From: Paracoccus ravus
GTDB lineage: Bacteria > Pseudomonadota > Alphaproteobacteria > Rhodobacterales > Rhodobacteraceae
Assembly: GCF_004522175.1 (NCBI RefSeq)
Contig: NZ_SDEB01000001.1
Coordinates: 186,001 to 250,000, forward strand
Direction: 5' to 3'
DNA: 64,000 nucleotides
Shown: in pieces, positions 55,047 through 64,000 of the stretch
How positions within the stretch are numbered: the first letter of the stretch is position 1
Layout: each line of letters opens with the position of its first letter
Made by a program: the position numbers and the translations under genes
The notes under the pieces: model-generated
Seen by the model: only the letters and a program-made list of their open reading frames with translations
The model's database searches: none
What the model was told of the DNA's origin: nothing

Positions 55047-57599
55047 ATGAGCGATACTGACGGAAAGAAACCCCTGGGTCTTGGTGGCGGCGCTGGTCGT
55101 TCGGGCCAGGTGAAGCAAAGCTTCAGCCACGGTCGGACCCATAACGTCGCGGTCGAGGTCAAGCGCAAGCGCGTGGTCGTTCCGGGGAAACCCGGCGCGG
55201 GTGCGGGCAATTCGCGCTCGGGCTCTTCCTCGACGATCGGCGGCGACCCCTCGAAACGCCCGGCCGGGATTTCGGATGCCGAGATGGAGCGCCGCCTGGC
55301 CGCCCTTCGCGCCGCCAAGGCCCGCGAGGTCGAGGAAGCTGCGCAGCGCGAAGCCGAGGAAAAGGCCCGCGAAGAAGAGCGCGAGCGTCGCCGCCTTGAG
55401 CTGGAAGCCAAGGAGCGCGAGGATCGCGAACGCGAGGAAGCCCTGCGCCTGAAGGCCGAAGAGGACGAGCGTCGTGCCCGCGAAGCCGAACTCCGCGCCC
55501 AGAAAAAGGCCGAGGTCAGCAAGCCCAAGGCACCGGAAGCACGCCAGACCCCGGCCGATCGCGCCGCAGCCGAGGCTGCCGCCGCCCGCGCCGAGACCAA
55601 AGGCGTCACTTCGGCCGCGCCGCGCAAGACCGAACGCGACCGCGATCCGCGCGGTGGTGCCGATGACCGCAACAACAATCGCGACAAGAACCGCGACGAT
55701 AACCGCCGCACCGGCAAGCTGTCGCTGACCCAGGCTCTGGACGGTGAAGGCGGTCGCCAGCGCAGCCTCGCCGCGATGAAGCGCAAGCAGGAAAAAGCCC
55801 GGCAGAAAGCCATGGGCGGTGCCCAGCGTGCCGAAAAGCAGGTCCGCGACGTGCAGCTTCCGGAAACCATCCTGGTGTCGGAACTGGCGAACCGCATGGC
55901 CGAGCGCACCCCGGACGTCATCAAGTCGCTGATGCGCATGGGAATGATGGTCACCGCGAACCAGGCCGTCGATGCCGACACCGCTGAACTGGTGATCGAC
56001 GAATTCGGCCATCGCGCCGTCCGCGTCTCGGATGCCGATGTCGAACAGGTCATCGATCAGGTCGAAGACAAGGCCGAGGATCTGCTGTCTCGTCCGCCGG
56101 TCATCACGATCATGGGTCACGTCGACCACGGCAAGACCTCGCTTCTGGACGCCATCCGCAAGGCGAATGTCGTTTCGGGCGAAGCCGGCGGCATCACGCA
56201 GCATATCGGCGCCTATCAGGTGAAGACCGAATCCGGTGCGCTGCTGACCTTCCTCGACACGCCCGGTCACGCCGCCTTCACCTCGATGCGTGCCCGTGGC
56301 GCGCAAGTGACGGATATCGTCGTGCTGGTCGTCGCTGCCGATGACCAAGTCATGCCGCAGACGGTCGAGGCGATCAACCACGCCAAGGCCGCCAAGGTCC
56401 CGATGATCATTGCGATCAACAAGGTCGACAAGCACGGCGCCGATCCGCAGAAAGTCCGCACGGACCTGCTGCAGCACGAAGTCGTCGTCGAGGCGATGTC
56501 GGGCGACGTGCAGGATGTCGAGGTTTCGGCCAAGACCGGCCTGGGCCTGGACAAGCTGCTGGAAGCCATTGCGCTGCAGGCCGAGATCCTCGAACTGAAA
56601 GCCAACCCCGAGCGCGCGGCCTCTGCCGCAGTGATCGAGGCCAAGCTGGACGTGGGCCGCGGCCCGGTCGCGACCGTTCTCGTGCAGAACGGCACCCTGA
56701 AGCGCGGCGACATCTTCGTCGTCGGCGAGCAGTGGGGCAAGGTCCGTGCGCTGATCAACGATCAGGGCGAGCGCGTCGACGAAGCCGGTCCGTCGGTTCC
56801 GGTCGAGGTGCTGGGTCTGAACGGCACGCCCGAAGCCGGTGACGTGCTGAACGTCGTCTCGACCGAGGCACAGGCCCGCGAGATCGCGGATTACCGTATC
56901 TCGGCGGCCAAGGACAAACGCGCTGCCGCCGGTGCCGCGATCACGCTGGACCAGATGCTGGCCAAGGCCAAGGCGGACAAGAACGTCGCCGAACTGCCGG
57001 TCGTCATCAAGGCCGACGTGCAGGGTTCCGCCGAAGCCATCGTCCAGGCGCTGGAAAAAGTCGGTAACGACGAAGTCCGTGTCCGGGTCCTGCATTACGG
57101 CGTCGGCGCGATCACCGAGTCGGATGTCGGTCTGGCAGAAGCCAGTCAGGCCCCGGTCATCGGCTTCAACGTCCGCGCCAATGCTCCGGCACGCAACGCC
57201 GCCAACCAGAAGGGCGTCGAGATCCGCTACTACTCGATCATCTATGATCTCATGGATGACATCAAAGCGGCGGCCTCGGGTCTGCTCTCGGCTGAAGTGC
57301 GCGAGAACTTCATCGGCTATGCCGAGATCCGCGAAACCTTCCGCGTCACTGGCGTCGGCAATGTCGCGGGCTGTCTCGTCACCGAGGGCGTGGCGCGCCG
57401 TTCGGCCGGCGTCCGCCTGCTGCGCGACAACGTGGTCGTCCACGAAGGCACGCTCAAGACGCTCAAGCGCTTCAAGGACGAGGTCAAGGAAGTGCAATCC
57501 GGCCAGGAATGCGGCATGGCCTTCGAGAATTACGACGATATCCGCAAGGGCGATATCATCGAGATCTTCGAGCGCGAGGAAATCCAGCGCAAGCTGTGA
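55047..57599 (+). CDS. infB: Translation initiation factor IF-2
   Basis: GTPase that places fMet-tRNA on the 30S subunit. The product is 850 residues from the ATG at 55047 ([15 protein letters not shown]); a nearer overlapping ATG at 55035 would add four residues. The Glu/Arg-rich N-terminal region is about 75-300. The G domain has G1 GHVDHGKT (357-364), DTPGHAAF, and [10 protein letters not shown]. Domain III/IV follow, with the C-terminal [48 protein letters not shown] signature. It is the last gene of the rimP operon and is followed by a strong terminator. Confidence 0.98.
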   Translation: MSDTDGKKPLGLGGGAGRSGQVKQSFSHGRTHNVAVEVKRKRVVVPGKPGAGAGNSRSGSSSTIGGDPSKRPAGISDAEMERRLAALRAAKAREVEEAAQREAEEKAREEERERRRLELEAKEREDREREEALRLKAEEDERRAREAELRAQKKAEVSKPKAPEARQTPADRAAAEAAAARAETKGVTSAAPRKTERDRDPRGGADDRNNNRDKNRDDNRRTGKLSLTQALDGEGGRQRSLAAMKRKQEKARQKAMGGAQRAEKQVRDVQLPETILVSELANRMAERTPDVIKSLMRMGMMVTANQAVDADTAELVIDEFGHRAVRVSDADVEQVIDQVEDKAEDLLSRPPVITIMGHVDHGKTSLLDAIRKANVVSGEAGGITQHIGAYQVKTESGALLTFLDTPGHAAFTSMRARGAQVTDIVVLVVAADDQVMPQTVEAINHAKAAKVPMIIAINKVDKHGADPQKVRTDLLQHEVVVEAMSGDVQDVEVSAKTGLGLDKLLEAIALQAEILELKANPERAASAAVIEAKLDVGRGPVATVLVQNGTLKRGDIFVVGEQWGKVRALINDQGERVDEAGPSVPVEVLGLNGTPEAGDVLNVVSTEAQAREIADYRISAAKDKRAAAGAAITLDQMLAKAKADKNVAELPVVIKADVQGSAEAIVQALEKVGNDEVRVRVLHYGVGAITESDVGLAEASQAPVIGFNVRANAPARNAANQKGVEIRYYSIIYDLMDDIKAAASGLLSAEVRENFIGYAEIRETFRVTGVGNVAGCLVTEGVARRSAGVRLLRDNVVVHEGTLKTLKRFKDEVKEVQSGQECGMAFENYDDIRKGDIIEIFEREEIQRKL

Positions 57600-57626
57600 T
57601 CGCCGCGCGACGGAGCCAAGAATCAA

Positions 57627-57662
57627 ACGGGCGGATGCAGATGCATCCGCCCGTTTTCTTTT
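57627..57662 (+). terminator. Intrinsic terminator after infB
   Basis: Perfect 12-bp stem ACGGGCGGATGC/GCATCCGCCCGT with a 4-nt loop, running into TTTTCTTTT. Confidence 0.9.
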
Positions 57663-57697
57663 CACCGGCGGCTGCCGCGCCAGACGGGCGCTAAACT

Positions 57698-57729
57698 AAA
57701 ACGGGGCCTCCCGAAGGAAGCCCCGTTTT
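57698..57729 (-). terminator. Bidirectional intrinsic terminator downstream of the 43-residue gene
   Basis: AAAACGGGGC/GCCCCGTTTT stem with an inner TCC/GGA pair. It has a T run on both strands, so it ends the minus-strand small gene and provides a backup for infB. Confidence 0.85.
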
Positions 57730-57755
57730 AATGTCTTCATTCTTCCGAATGATGG

Positions 57756-57887
57756 TCAGGCTGCCAGTACAGGCTTGCCTTCGTAGGTCTTGGTGCCGAC
57801 GCGCACAACGATGTTGCCGTTCGCCACCTGCCGCTCGAAGACACCCTGGACAGAGATGTAGCTGCCGATCGTGATCGTGCGAATCAT
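57756..57887 (-). CDS. Unrecognised 43-residue protein
   Basis: A small frame with a strong ribosome site AGGAGGG 7 nt ahead of the ATG, bracketed by an AT-rich upstream region and a bidirectional terminator. The product starts MIRTITIGSYISVQGVFERQ and is Val/Ile/Thr-rich, with GNIVVRVG and a predicted beta-strand pattern; no cysteines or helix-forming repeats. I know of no named family. The independent promoter-like region, clear ribosome site and dedicated terminator make it a convincing gene despite its length. Confidence 0.75.
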   Translation of the reverse strand: MIRTITIGSYISVQGVFERQVANGNIVVRVGTKTYEGKPVLAA

Positions 57888-57918
57888 GTCCAATCCCTCC
57901 TACTCATTTCATCTTTGC

Positions 57919-57950
57919 CACAAATTCGTTAAGAATTAACTAATTTTGTG
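57919..57950. repeat. AT-rich inverted repeat upstream of the 43-residue gene
   Basis: Near-perfect palindrome: CACAAATT (57919-57926)...GTTAA-GAA-TTAAC (57928-57940)...AATTTTGTG (57942-57950). It stands out in this GC-rich sequence and sits between two divergent or tandem minus-strand units, 32 nt before the small gene's start. It may be an operator, a promoter UP element, or both. Confidence 0.7.
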
Positions 57951-58001
57951 TAACAGATCGGCAGAAGTTGAATCCTGCGTGGAACCTGTTGTGGCAAGGC
58001 C

Positions 58002-58400
58002 TCATATCCAATCTCGGAGGATGGGAATCAAGGGCAGATCGGCCGGTGGCATGGGGTAATTGGACAAATTTATAGCATTCACCCAGGTTATGGCCTGACC
58101 CTCGCGCGAGAAGGGGATCCCCTCCCATTTGCGACATGCGTAAAGCGGCATCAGCAGATGGAAATCATCATAGCGATGGCTGGCGAAAGTCAGCGGTGCC
58201 AGGCAGGAATCCCAAGTCTTGATGCCTAGTTCCTCATCGAGTTCGCGGATCAGGGCCGTCTCGGGGGATTCTCCCGGCTCGACCTTGCCGCCCGGGAACT
58301 CCCAAAGGCCCGCGAGGGATTTCCCCTCGGGGCGCTGCGCCAGAAGCACGCGGCCGTCTCTGTCGATCAGCGCAACGGCCGCAACCAGAACGATCTTCAC
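58002..58400 (-). CDS. mutT: MutT-type 8-oxo-dGTP diphosphatase
   Basis: Removes oxidised dGTP from the nucleotide pool. The 132-residue protein has the NUDIX box GGKVEPGESPETALIRELDEELGI (37-60), all essential Glu residues present. The downstream TFASHRYDDFHLLMPLYAC and W-rich segment are MutT-like. The GTG start at 58400 overlaps the argJ stop by 4 nt (GTGA). It is the last gene of the ppiC-argJ-mutT unit. Confidence 0.92.
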   Translation of the reverse strand: MKIVLVAAVALIDRDGRVLLAQRPEGKSLAGLWEFPGGKVEPGESPETALIRELDEELGIKTWDSCLAPLTFASHRYDDFHLLMPLYACRKWEGIPFSREGQAITWVNAINLSNYPMPPADLPLIPILRDWI

Positions 58401-59770
58401 GAGCGGTAATCCGCGTTGATGTCGATATAGCGATGGGTCAGATCGCAGGTCCAGACGCGGCGCGCGGCCTTGCCCAAGCCCAGATCGACCGAAATCACCA
58501 GATTGTCGCGCTTCATATAGGCGCTGGCCCGTTCCTCGTCGTAGCCGGGGGCGCGCCAGCCATTCTCGGCCAGAACCATGTCGCCGAAACGGATGGTCAG
58601 CCTGTCGCGATCCGCCTGCGCGCCGGACTTTCCGACCGCCATGACCACGCGGCCCCAATTCGCGTCCTCGCCGGCGATGGCGGTCTTGACCAATGGAGAA
58701 TTCGCAATCGCCATGGCGACGCGATGGGCGTCAGCGACGCTTGCCGCTCCGGTCACATTCACTTCGACGAATTTCGTCGCGCCCTCGCCATCCTTCACCA
58801 CCTGATGCGCCAGATCCAGCATGACCTCTCCGAGCGCCTTCGAGAAGGCGCGCGCCGGAGCCGAGCGCTGATCCGTGATCGCAGCCGCAGGCGATTTTCC
58901 CGTCGCGGCCAGCAGCAAGGCATCCGACGTCGAGGTGTCGCTGTCCACGGTGATGGCGTTGAAGCTGGCCTCAAGCTGCTTGGTCAGCATTTTCTGCAGC
59001 AGGTTCGGGGCGATTTTCGCATCGGTAAAGATATAGACCAGCATGGTCGCCATATCGGGCGCGATCATGCCGGAGCCCTTGGCGATGCCGACGATCTTGA
59101 TCGGCCCGCCCTCCGCCTCGATGGTCGCCGTCGCGCCCTTGGCAAAGGTATCGGTGGTCATGATCGCCTGCGCCGCCTCGGCCGCGCCGTCGATCCGCAG
59201 CCCAAGCGCGAGCTGGTCCACCATCGCCGTGATGCGCTGCGCCGGAAGCGGCTCTCCGATCACCCCGGTCGAAGAGGAAAAGACCCGGTCACGAGGGATC
59301 GAAAGCGTCTCGGCCACGCTTCCAGTGACCTTGTCCACCGCCTCTTGGCCATTGCGTCCGGTAAAGGCGTTGGCATTGCCCGAGTTCACGATGATCGCCG
59401 CGCCCTGGGTCAGATCCTGCTTGAGCGCCAGCTTGGCCTGACAATCCAGCACGCTGGCCGCACGGGTCGATGACTTGGTGAAGGCGCCCGCGATCGCGGT
59501 GCCGGGCGCGAGCCGCACCAACATCACATCGGTGCGCCCCTGATATTTCACCCCGGCCGCCCCCGAGGCGAATTCGACGCCTTCGATCATGGGCAGGCGC
59601 GGAAAGCGGGCGGGGGCCAGCGGCGAAACCAGCTTTGCGGGTTTCGCGACCGGCTGCGGATTGGCAAGGGGTGCCGCCCCCTGCCCAGCCTCGGCCATGG
59701 CCGCCTTGAGCTTTTTCACCTTTTTCTTCAGGTCTTTGATTTTTTCAGCGCTCTTGTCGGCCTTGGCCAT
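58397..59770 (-). CDS. argJ: Glutamate N-acetyltransferase / amino-acid acetyltransferase ArgJ
   Basis: Recycles acetyl groups in arginine synthesis by transferring acetyl from N-acetylornithine to glutamate. The 457-residue precursor autocleaves at Ala241-Thr242 in the MATMLVYIFTD motif, with Thr242 the nucleophile; GKSGAQADRDR and DLTHRYIDINADYRS are further ArgJ features. The first ~45 residues are unusual: a Lys-rich, helix-prone segment (AKADKSAEKIKDLKKKVKKLKAAMAE) followed by a Pro/Ala linker. It is 4 nt downstream of ppiC and overlaps mutT. Confidence 0.95.
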   Translation of the reverse strand: MAKADKSAEKIKDLKKKVKKLKAAMAEAGQGAAPLANPQPVAKPAKLVSPLAPARFPRLPMIEGVEFASGAAGVKYQGRTDVMLVRLAPGTAIAGAFTKSSTRAASVLDCQAKLALKQDLTQGAAIIVNSGNANAFTGRNGQEAVDKVTGSVAETLSIPRDRVFSSSTGVIGEPLPAQRITAMVDQLALGLRIDGAAEAAQAIMTTDTFAKGATATIEAEGGPIKIVGIAKGSGMIAPDMATMLVYIFTDAKIAPNLLQKMLTKQLEASFNAITVDSDTSTSDALLLAATGKSPAAAITDQRSAPARAFSKALGEVMLDLAHQVVKDGEGATKFVEVNVTGAASVADAHRVAMAIANSPLVKTAIAGEDANWGRVVMAVGKSGAQADRDRLTIRFGDMVLAENGWRAPGYDEERASAYMKRDNLVISVDLGLGKAARRVWTCDLTHRYIDINADYRS

Positions 59771-59773
59771 CAC

Positions 59774-60619
59774 TTATTCCTCCAGCAGCTCGGTCTTGCC
59801 CAAAAGCTCGGGGCTGAGCCCTTCGGTCTTTTCGACCTTGGCCTCGGTCACGCGCTTCTCGATCTCGGCCTGAACCTTGTCGCGGCGGATCTGGATGACC
59901 AGTTGCTCGCGCACCTCTTCCAGCTTGGGCGGCGTCACCTCGCGTTGGTCGATCAGCTTGATGACATGCCAGCCGAACTGGGTCTCGACCGGCTCGGAGA
60001 TTTCGTCCTTTTTCAGCGTCTTGACCGCATCGGCAAAGGGCTGGACCATCTGCTCGGGCTGGAACCAGCCCAGATCTCCCTTGTTCGGTCCCGAACCCGG
60101 ATCAGTCGATTTCTCGGCGGCAATGGCCCCGAAATCGCCGCCTTCCTTGACCTGCTTGGCGATGGCCTCAGCCTCTTCCTTGGTTTTCACAAGGATATGG
60201 GCGGCGTTAAATTCCACCTTAGGTTCGGTTTCGCCGCCAAAGATCTGGTCATAGGCGGTCTTCAACTCGGCATCGGTCGGCTCGGCCCCGGCAACTTTTT
60301 CCAGAGCGGAACCCGCCAGATAGGCGCGGCGCTCGATCTCGAGCCCGATCTGGTCGCGCTTGCTGATGTCCTTGGAGGCGACCTGCGCCACGGCGGTCTG
60401 CCGGATCATCTGATCCAGCATCAGATCCCAGACCGCGGCGTCGGGCAGACCTTGCGTCGCCTGTTCGTCCAGGCCCTGCCGCATGGCGATCAATTGGCCC
60501 AGCGTGATGGTTTCGCCGTTCACGGTTGCGACAACGGTATCGGCATCCTGTGCGAAGGCGGGCAGCCCCGCCATCGAGACTGCGGCCAGCGCCGTGGCGG
60601 CGAGAAGCGTTTTCAACAT
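59774..60619 (-). CDS. Periplasmic PpiC/parvulin-type peptidyl-prolyl isomerase
   Basis: A 281-residue exported chaperone-isomerase. The signal peptide is residues 1-24 (cleavage near AFA/Q), followed by a SurA_N-like helical region (NGETITLGQLIAMRQGL) and the parvulin domain at about 134-225 (VEFNAAHILVKTKEEAEAIAKQVKEGGDFGAIAAEKSTDPGSGPNKGDLGWFQPEQMVQPFADAVKTL). It assists folding of outer-membrane or secreted proteins. The ATG at 60619 was chosen from the signal sequence. Divergent from secA by 218 nt, so both may share regulation of secretion capacity. Confidence 0.93.
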   Translation of the reverse strand: MLKTLLAATALAAVSMAGLPAFAQDADTVVATVNGETITLGQLIAMRQGLDEQATQGLPDAAVWDLMLDQMIRQTAVAQVASKDISKRDQIGLEIERRAYLAGSALEKVAGAEPTDAELKTAYDQIFGGETEPKVEFNAAHILVKTKEEAEAIAKQVKEGGDFGAIAAEKSTDPGSGPNKGDLGWFQPEQMVQPFADAVKTLKKDEISEPVETQFGWHVIKLIDQREVTPPKLEEVREQLVIQIRRDKVQAEIEKRVTEAKVEKTEGLSPELLGKTELLEE

Positions 60620-60837
60620 CCTATTCCCTCTCCTGGGACCGGTTCGTTTCGGCAGGCCCACGCCCGGTGAACCGCCGCAAGCGTTGACAGAAAGGCATAC
60701 GACGCATAGATCCGGTGCAACCGAAAATGCGCGCCCGTCGCCGTTTTTCCGGCCCATGTGATAGGGCATGGCGAATGGTGGCGGCAAGTGGGCGGAACGT
60801 CCGGCGCACCCACAGATACGCGATTTTGAAGGCTCAC

Positions 60838-63543
60838 ATGCTCGGCATCGGAAACTTGGCTAAACTGGTCTTTGGCACGCCCAATGACCGCAAGGTAAAA
60901 TCTGTGCGTCCCCTGGTGGCTCAGATCAACGCGCTGGAGGACCAGTTCCGCGCCCTGTCAGATGCCGATCTGGTCGCGAGGACCCGCGATATGCAGGCCC
61001 GCGCGCAAGCCGGGGAAAGCCTGGACAAGCTGCTGCCCGAGGCCTTTGCGAACTGCCGCGAGGGCGCGCGCCGCGCGCTTGGCCTGCGCGCCTTCGACAC
61101 GCAGCTTATGGGCGGGATCTTCCTGCATCAGGGCAATATCTCGGAAATGAAGACCGGCGAGGGCAAGACCCTGGTCGCGACCTTCCCGGCCTATCTGAAC
61201 GCGCTGGCGGGCAAGGGCGTCCATGTCGTCACCGTCAACGACTATCTCGCCAAGCGCGACGCGGAGTGGATGAGCAAGGTGTTTGCCCAGCTGGGCCTGA
61301 CCACCGGCGTCGTCTATCCCTTCCAGCCCGACGAGGAAAAGCGCGCCGCCTATCAGGCCGACGTGACCTACGCCACGAATAACGAACTGGGTTTCGACTA
61401 TCTTCGCGACAACATGAAGGGCTCGATAGAGCAGATGGTCCAGCGCGGCCATTTCTTCGCCATTGTCGACGAGGTCGATTCGATCCTGATCGACGAGGCG
61501 CGCACGCCGCTGATCATCTCGGGTCCCTCGCAGGACCGCAGCGAGCTTTACAAGACCCTCGATGCCTTCATGCCGGAACTGACCGCCGAGCATTACAAGC
61601 TCGACGAAAAGTCCCGCAATGCGACCTTCACCGAGGAAGGCAACGAGTTCCTCGAAAAGCGTCTGCAGGCGGCGGCTGTGCTGCCGGAAGGCCAGACGCT
61701 TTACGACCCCGAATCGACCACGATCGTCCACCACGCCAACCAAGCGATGCGGGCCCATAAGCTGTTCCACCGCGACCAGCATTACATCGTGCGCGACGGC
61801 GAGATCGTGCTGATCGACGAATTCACCGGCCGGATGATGAAGGGCCGCCGCCTGTCGGACGGTCTGCATCAGGCCATCGAAGCCAAGGAAAACGTCCAGA
61901 TCCAGCCCGAGAACGTGACGCTGGCCTCGGTTACCTTCCAGAACTACTTCCGCCTCTATGGCAAGCTGTCGGGCATGACCGGCACGGCCGCGACCGAGGC
62001 CGAGGAATTCGCCGAGATCTACAAGCTCGGCGTGGTCGAGGTTCCGACCAACCGCCCGATCCAGCGTATCGACGAGCATGACCGCGTCTATCGCACTGCC
62101 GCCGAGAAATACGCCGCCGTTCTGGAAGCCATCAAAGAGGCTCATGCAAAGGGCCAGCCGATCCTGGTCGGCACGACCTCGATCGAGAAATCCGAGATGC
62201 TGTCCCAGATGCTGGATCAGGCCGGCATCGCGCATAACGTGCTGAACGCGCGCCAGCACGAAGCCGAGGCCCAGATCGTGGCCGAGGCGGGCAAGCTCGG
62301 CGCCGTTACCATCGCCACCAACATGGCCGGCCGCGGCACTGACATCCAGCTGGGCGGCAATGTCGAGATGAAGGTGATGCAGGCGCTCGCCGCCGATCCC
62401 GAGGCCCATCCGGACGAATTGCGCGCCCGGATCGAGGCCGAGCACGAAACCGCCAAGCAGGACGTGCTGAGCGCCGGTGGACTTTTCGTCCTCGCCACCG
62501 AACGCCATGAATCGCGCCGCATCGACAACCAGCTGCGCGGCCGCTCGGGCCGTCAGGGCGATCCCGGCCGCTCGCTGTTCTTCCTGTCGCTCGAAGACGA
62601 CCTGATGCGCATCTTTGGTTCCGAGCGTCTGGACAAGGTCCTGTCCACGCTGGGCATGAAAGATGGCGAGGCGATCATCCATCCTTGGGTCAACAAGTCG
62701 CTGGAGCGCGCACAAGCGAAAGTCGAGGGTCGCAACTTCGACATCCGCAAGCAGCTTCTGAAATTCGACGATGTGATGAACGACCAGCGCAAGGCGATCT
62801 TCAGCCAGCGTCTGGAAATCATGCATACCGAAGAGGTCGACGAGGTCGCCGCGGATATGCGCAATCAGGTCCTGGACGATCTGGTGGACGAGTTCCTTCC
62901 GCCCCGCGCCTATGCCGAGCAATGGGATACGGATGGGCTCAAGGCGGCGATCATCGACCGTCTGAACATGGACCTGCCGATCAAGGAATGGGCGGGCCTT
63001 GACGGCGTCGACCAGGAAGCCATGCGCGAGCGCATCCAGAATTCGGTAAGCGATTATATGGCCAAAAAGGCCGAGCAGTTCGGTCCGGACAATATGCGCC
63101 AGATCGAAAAGCAGGTTCTGCTGCAGCAGATCGACGCGAAATGGCGCGAGCATCTGGTGACGCTCGAACATTTGCGCTCGGTTGTCGGCTTCCGCGGCTA
63201 TGCGCAGCGCGATCCGCTTTCGGAATACAAGACCGAGGCCTTCCAGCTTTTCGAATCGATGCTGGACGGGTTGCGCTATGACGTGACCCAGCAGCTTGCC
63301 CGTATCCGCCCGCTGACCGATGCCGAGCGCGAGCAGATGATGCGCGACTATCAGCAGCAGATGGCCGACACGCAAAGCCGCATGCAGCCCGAACATGAAG
63401 AGGCCGAAGGCGGCGAAGTCTCGGGCCGCGTCGCTGGATTCGACGAGACCGACCCGACCACTTGGGGCAATCCCTCGCGCAACGACCCCTGCCCCTGTGG
63501 CTCGGGGAACAAGTTCAAGCATTGCCACGGCGCGCTGGCATGA
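60838..63543 (+). CDS. secA: Preprotein translocase ATPase SecA
   Basis: Motor of the Sec pathway, driving unfolded preproteins through SecYEG. The 901-residue protein begins [20 protein letters not shown]. Walker A is [21 protein letters not shown], and [20 protein letters not shown] is the DEAD-type Walker [28 protein letters not shown] and [17 protein letters not shown] follow, and the C-terminal SEC-C zinc site is [14 protein letters not shown] (about 887-900). The ATG at 60838 is family-typical; a longer in-frame extension is not. It is followed by a strong terminator. Confidence 0.98.
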   Translation: MLGIGNLAKLVFGTPNDRKVKSVRPLVAQINALEDQFRALSDADLVARTRDMQARAQAGESLDKLLPEAFANCREGARRALGLRAFDTQLMGGIFLHQGNISEMKTGEGKTLVATFPAYLNALAGKGVHVVTVNDYLAKRDAEWMSKVFAQLGLTTGVVYPFQPDEEKRAAYQADVTYATNNELGFDYLRDNMKGSIEQMVQRGHFFAIVDEVDSILIDEARTPLIISGPSQDRSELYKTLDAFMPELTAEHYKLDEKSRNATFTEEGNEFLEKRLQAAAVLPEGQTLYDPESTTIVHHANQAMRAHKLFHRDQHYIVRDGEIVLIDEFTGRMMKGRRLSDGLHQAIEAKENVQIQPENVTLASVTFQNYFRLYGKLSGMTGTAATEAEEFAEIYKLGVVEVPTNRPIQRIDEHDRVYRTAAEKYAAVLEAIKEAHAKGQPILVGTTSIEKSEMLSQMLDQAGIAHNVLNARQHEAEAQIVAEAGKLGAVTIATNMAGRGTDIQLGGNVEMKVMQALAADPEAHPDELRARIEAEHETAKQDVLSAGGLFVLATERHESRRIDNQLRGRSGRQGDPGRSLFFLSLEDDLMRIFGSERLDKVLSTLGMKDGEAIIHPWVNKSLERAQAKVEGRNFDIRKQLLKFDDVMNDQRKAIFSQRLEIMHTEEVDEVAADMRNQVLDDLVDEFLPPRAYAEQWDTDGLKAAIIDRLNMDLPIKEWAGLDGVDQEAMRERIQNSVSDYMAKKAEQFGPDNMRQIEKQVLLQQIDAKWREHLVTLEHLRSVVGFRGYAQRDPLSEYKTEAFQLFESMLDGLRYDVTQQLARIRPLTDAEREQMMRDYQQQMADTQSRMQPEHEEAEGGEVSGRVAGFDETDPTTWGNPSRNDPCPCGSGNKFKHCHGALA

Positions 63544-63548
63544 ATGAC

Positions 63549-63573
63549 AAGGGGCCCTGCGGGGCCCCTTTTT
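63549..63573 (+). terminator. Intrinsic terminator after secA
   Basis: AAGGGGCCC/GGGCCCCTT stem with a TGCG loop, continuing into TTTTT on the plus strand; it lies between secA and the convergent response-regulator gene and may serve both. Confidence 0.9.
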
Positions 63574-63585
63574 CGTCGCACCTGA

Positions 63586-64000
63586 TCAGTCGGGCACCAG
63601 CATGTATCCCGTGCCCCGCACGGTCTGCAGATAGCGGGGCTCCCGGGGATCCGGTTCGATCTTGCGGCGCAGGCGGGTGATCTGCACGTCGATCGCCCGT
63701 TCGGAGTTTTCGCCGGCATCATCCGCGGGGCTGCGGCCCAGATCCTCGATCAATTCCGCGCGGCTGACCGGCTGTCGCGGCGTGTCGGCGAGCCGGCGCA
63801 GCAGGGCATGCTCGGTTCCGGTCAGCCGAAGCGGCGATTCCCCCTGCCAGAGTTCGCCCTTGTCGGCGTCATAGCGCAGCTGGCCGATCGACAGGAATTT
63901 CGGCCCCCGTGATTCCGCGGCCGGTACCCGGCGCAGGATCGCGGCAATGCGCAGCAAGAGTTCGCGCGGCTCGAAGGGCTTGGGCAGGTAGTCATCCGCC
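63586..64000 (-). CDS. OmpR-family response regulator (C-terminal part; truncated by window edge)
   Basis: About 137 C-terminal residues are present. The visible end of the receiver domain reads ADDYLPKPFEPRELLLRI, in which Lys of KPF is the conserved phospho-switch lysine. A winged-helix Trans_reg_C domain follows: LTGTEHALLRRLADTPRQPVSRAELIEDLG, then RAIDVQITRLRRKIEPDPREPRYLQTVRGTGYMLV. The paired histidine kinase and the acidic phosphorylation site lie outside the window. Rhodobacteraceae have several such regulators near secretion or redox genes; PetR is one possibility, but I cannot decide. Confidence 0.9.
   Translation of the reverse strand, partial: ADDYLPKPFEPRELLLRIAAILRRVPAAESRGPKFLSIGQLRYDADKGELWQGESPLRLTGTEHALLRRLADTPRQPVSRAELIEDLGRSPADDAGENSERAIDVQITRLRRKIEPDPREPRYLQTVRGTGYMLVPD

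Noticed and set aside
54921..57665. Long minus-strand open frame (over 900 codons) opposite infB
   Set aside because: It mirrors the infB reading frame; high-GC codon bias keeps the antisense frame open. Its translation is low-complexity and matches no family, while the plus strand is an intact IF-2.
60958..63528. Long minus-strand open frame opposite secA
   Set aside because: Antisense shadow of a complete, well-conserved SecA; no ribosome site and no recognisable motifs.

Overview
This is a GC-rich, gene-dense chromosomal segment of an alphaproteobacterium of the Rhodobacteraceae, most like Paracoccus. The main reasons are a red-type (form IC) RuBisCO operon with cbbX, in the order cbbF-P-T-A-L-S-X-rpe and divergent from cbbR, together with an alphaproteobacterial rimP-nusA-ylxR-infB operon, red-lineage housekeeping families (PduO-type adenosyltransferase, EtfBA, Hsp33, DUF2794, DUF1178) and extensive 4-nt gene overlaps. 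I see no rRNA, tRNA, insertion sequence, prophage or CRISPR array. The window looks like ordinary vertically inherited chromosome.

Layout. 1-6.7 kb: the 3' part of a urea ABC transporter locus (urtA, start of urtB), a lytic transglycosylase lipoprotein, a small stress membrane protein, dapD, a LOG-family hydrolase, rlmH and rsfS. 6.7-12.7 kb: leuC and leuD separated by an antisense membrane-protein gene, a degenerate secreted EEP-fold protein, a candidate small RNA, and a cytochrome c'/cytochrome b561 pair. 12.7-19.5 kb: parC, an SDR, a cobalamin adenosyltransferase, etfBA and 3-hydroxybutyryl-CoA dehydrogenase. 19.5-22.3 kb: an overlapping pyrB-dihydroorotase-like-plsY operon in which the dihydroorotase homologue has lost its metal ligands. 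22.4-25.7 kb: a tightly packed cobA-DUF2478-tusA-AEC transporter-crotonase run. 25.7-27.8 kb: two DUF genes and waaA.

27.8-37.4 kb is the Calvin-Benson-Bassham locus. It encodes both RuBisCO subunits, the RuBisCO activase CbbX, phosphoribulokinase, bisphosphatase, transketolase, aldolase and epimerase, with the LysR regulator CbbR transcribed divergently. Together they regenerate ribulose-1,5-bisphosphate and fix CO2. Strong hairpins sit between cbbS and cbbX.

37.5-52 kb: Hsp33, a NUDIX CoA-pyrophosphatase-like protein, CCA-adding enzyme, an ABC exporter, a TrmA/RumA-like RNA methyltransferase, two L,D-transpeptidases flanking a CAP lipoprotein, hemH, and a comF-grxC-nitrilase-marR cluster facing ubiG, followed by a peptidase and tspO. 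52-57.7 kb: the rimP-nusA-ylxR/L7Ae-infB translation/transcription operon, preceded by a short leader ending in a terminator. 57.7-64 kb: an unrecognised 43-residue protein, the ppiC-argJ-mutT operon, secA, and the end of an OmpR-type response regulator cut by the window edge.

The observations most worth following up are the CUCCUCCC-loop RNA at about 11.03-11.13 kb, the metal-ligand-less dihydroorotase next to pyrB, the probable attenuator ahead of rimP, the degenerate EEP protein coupled to leuD, and the small gene and AT-rich palindrome downstream of infB.
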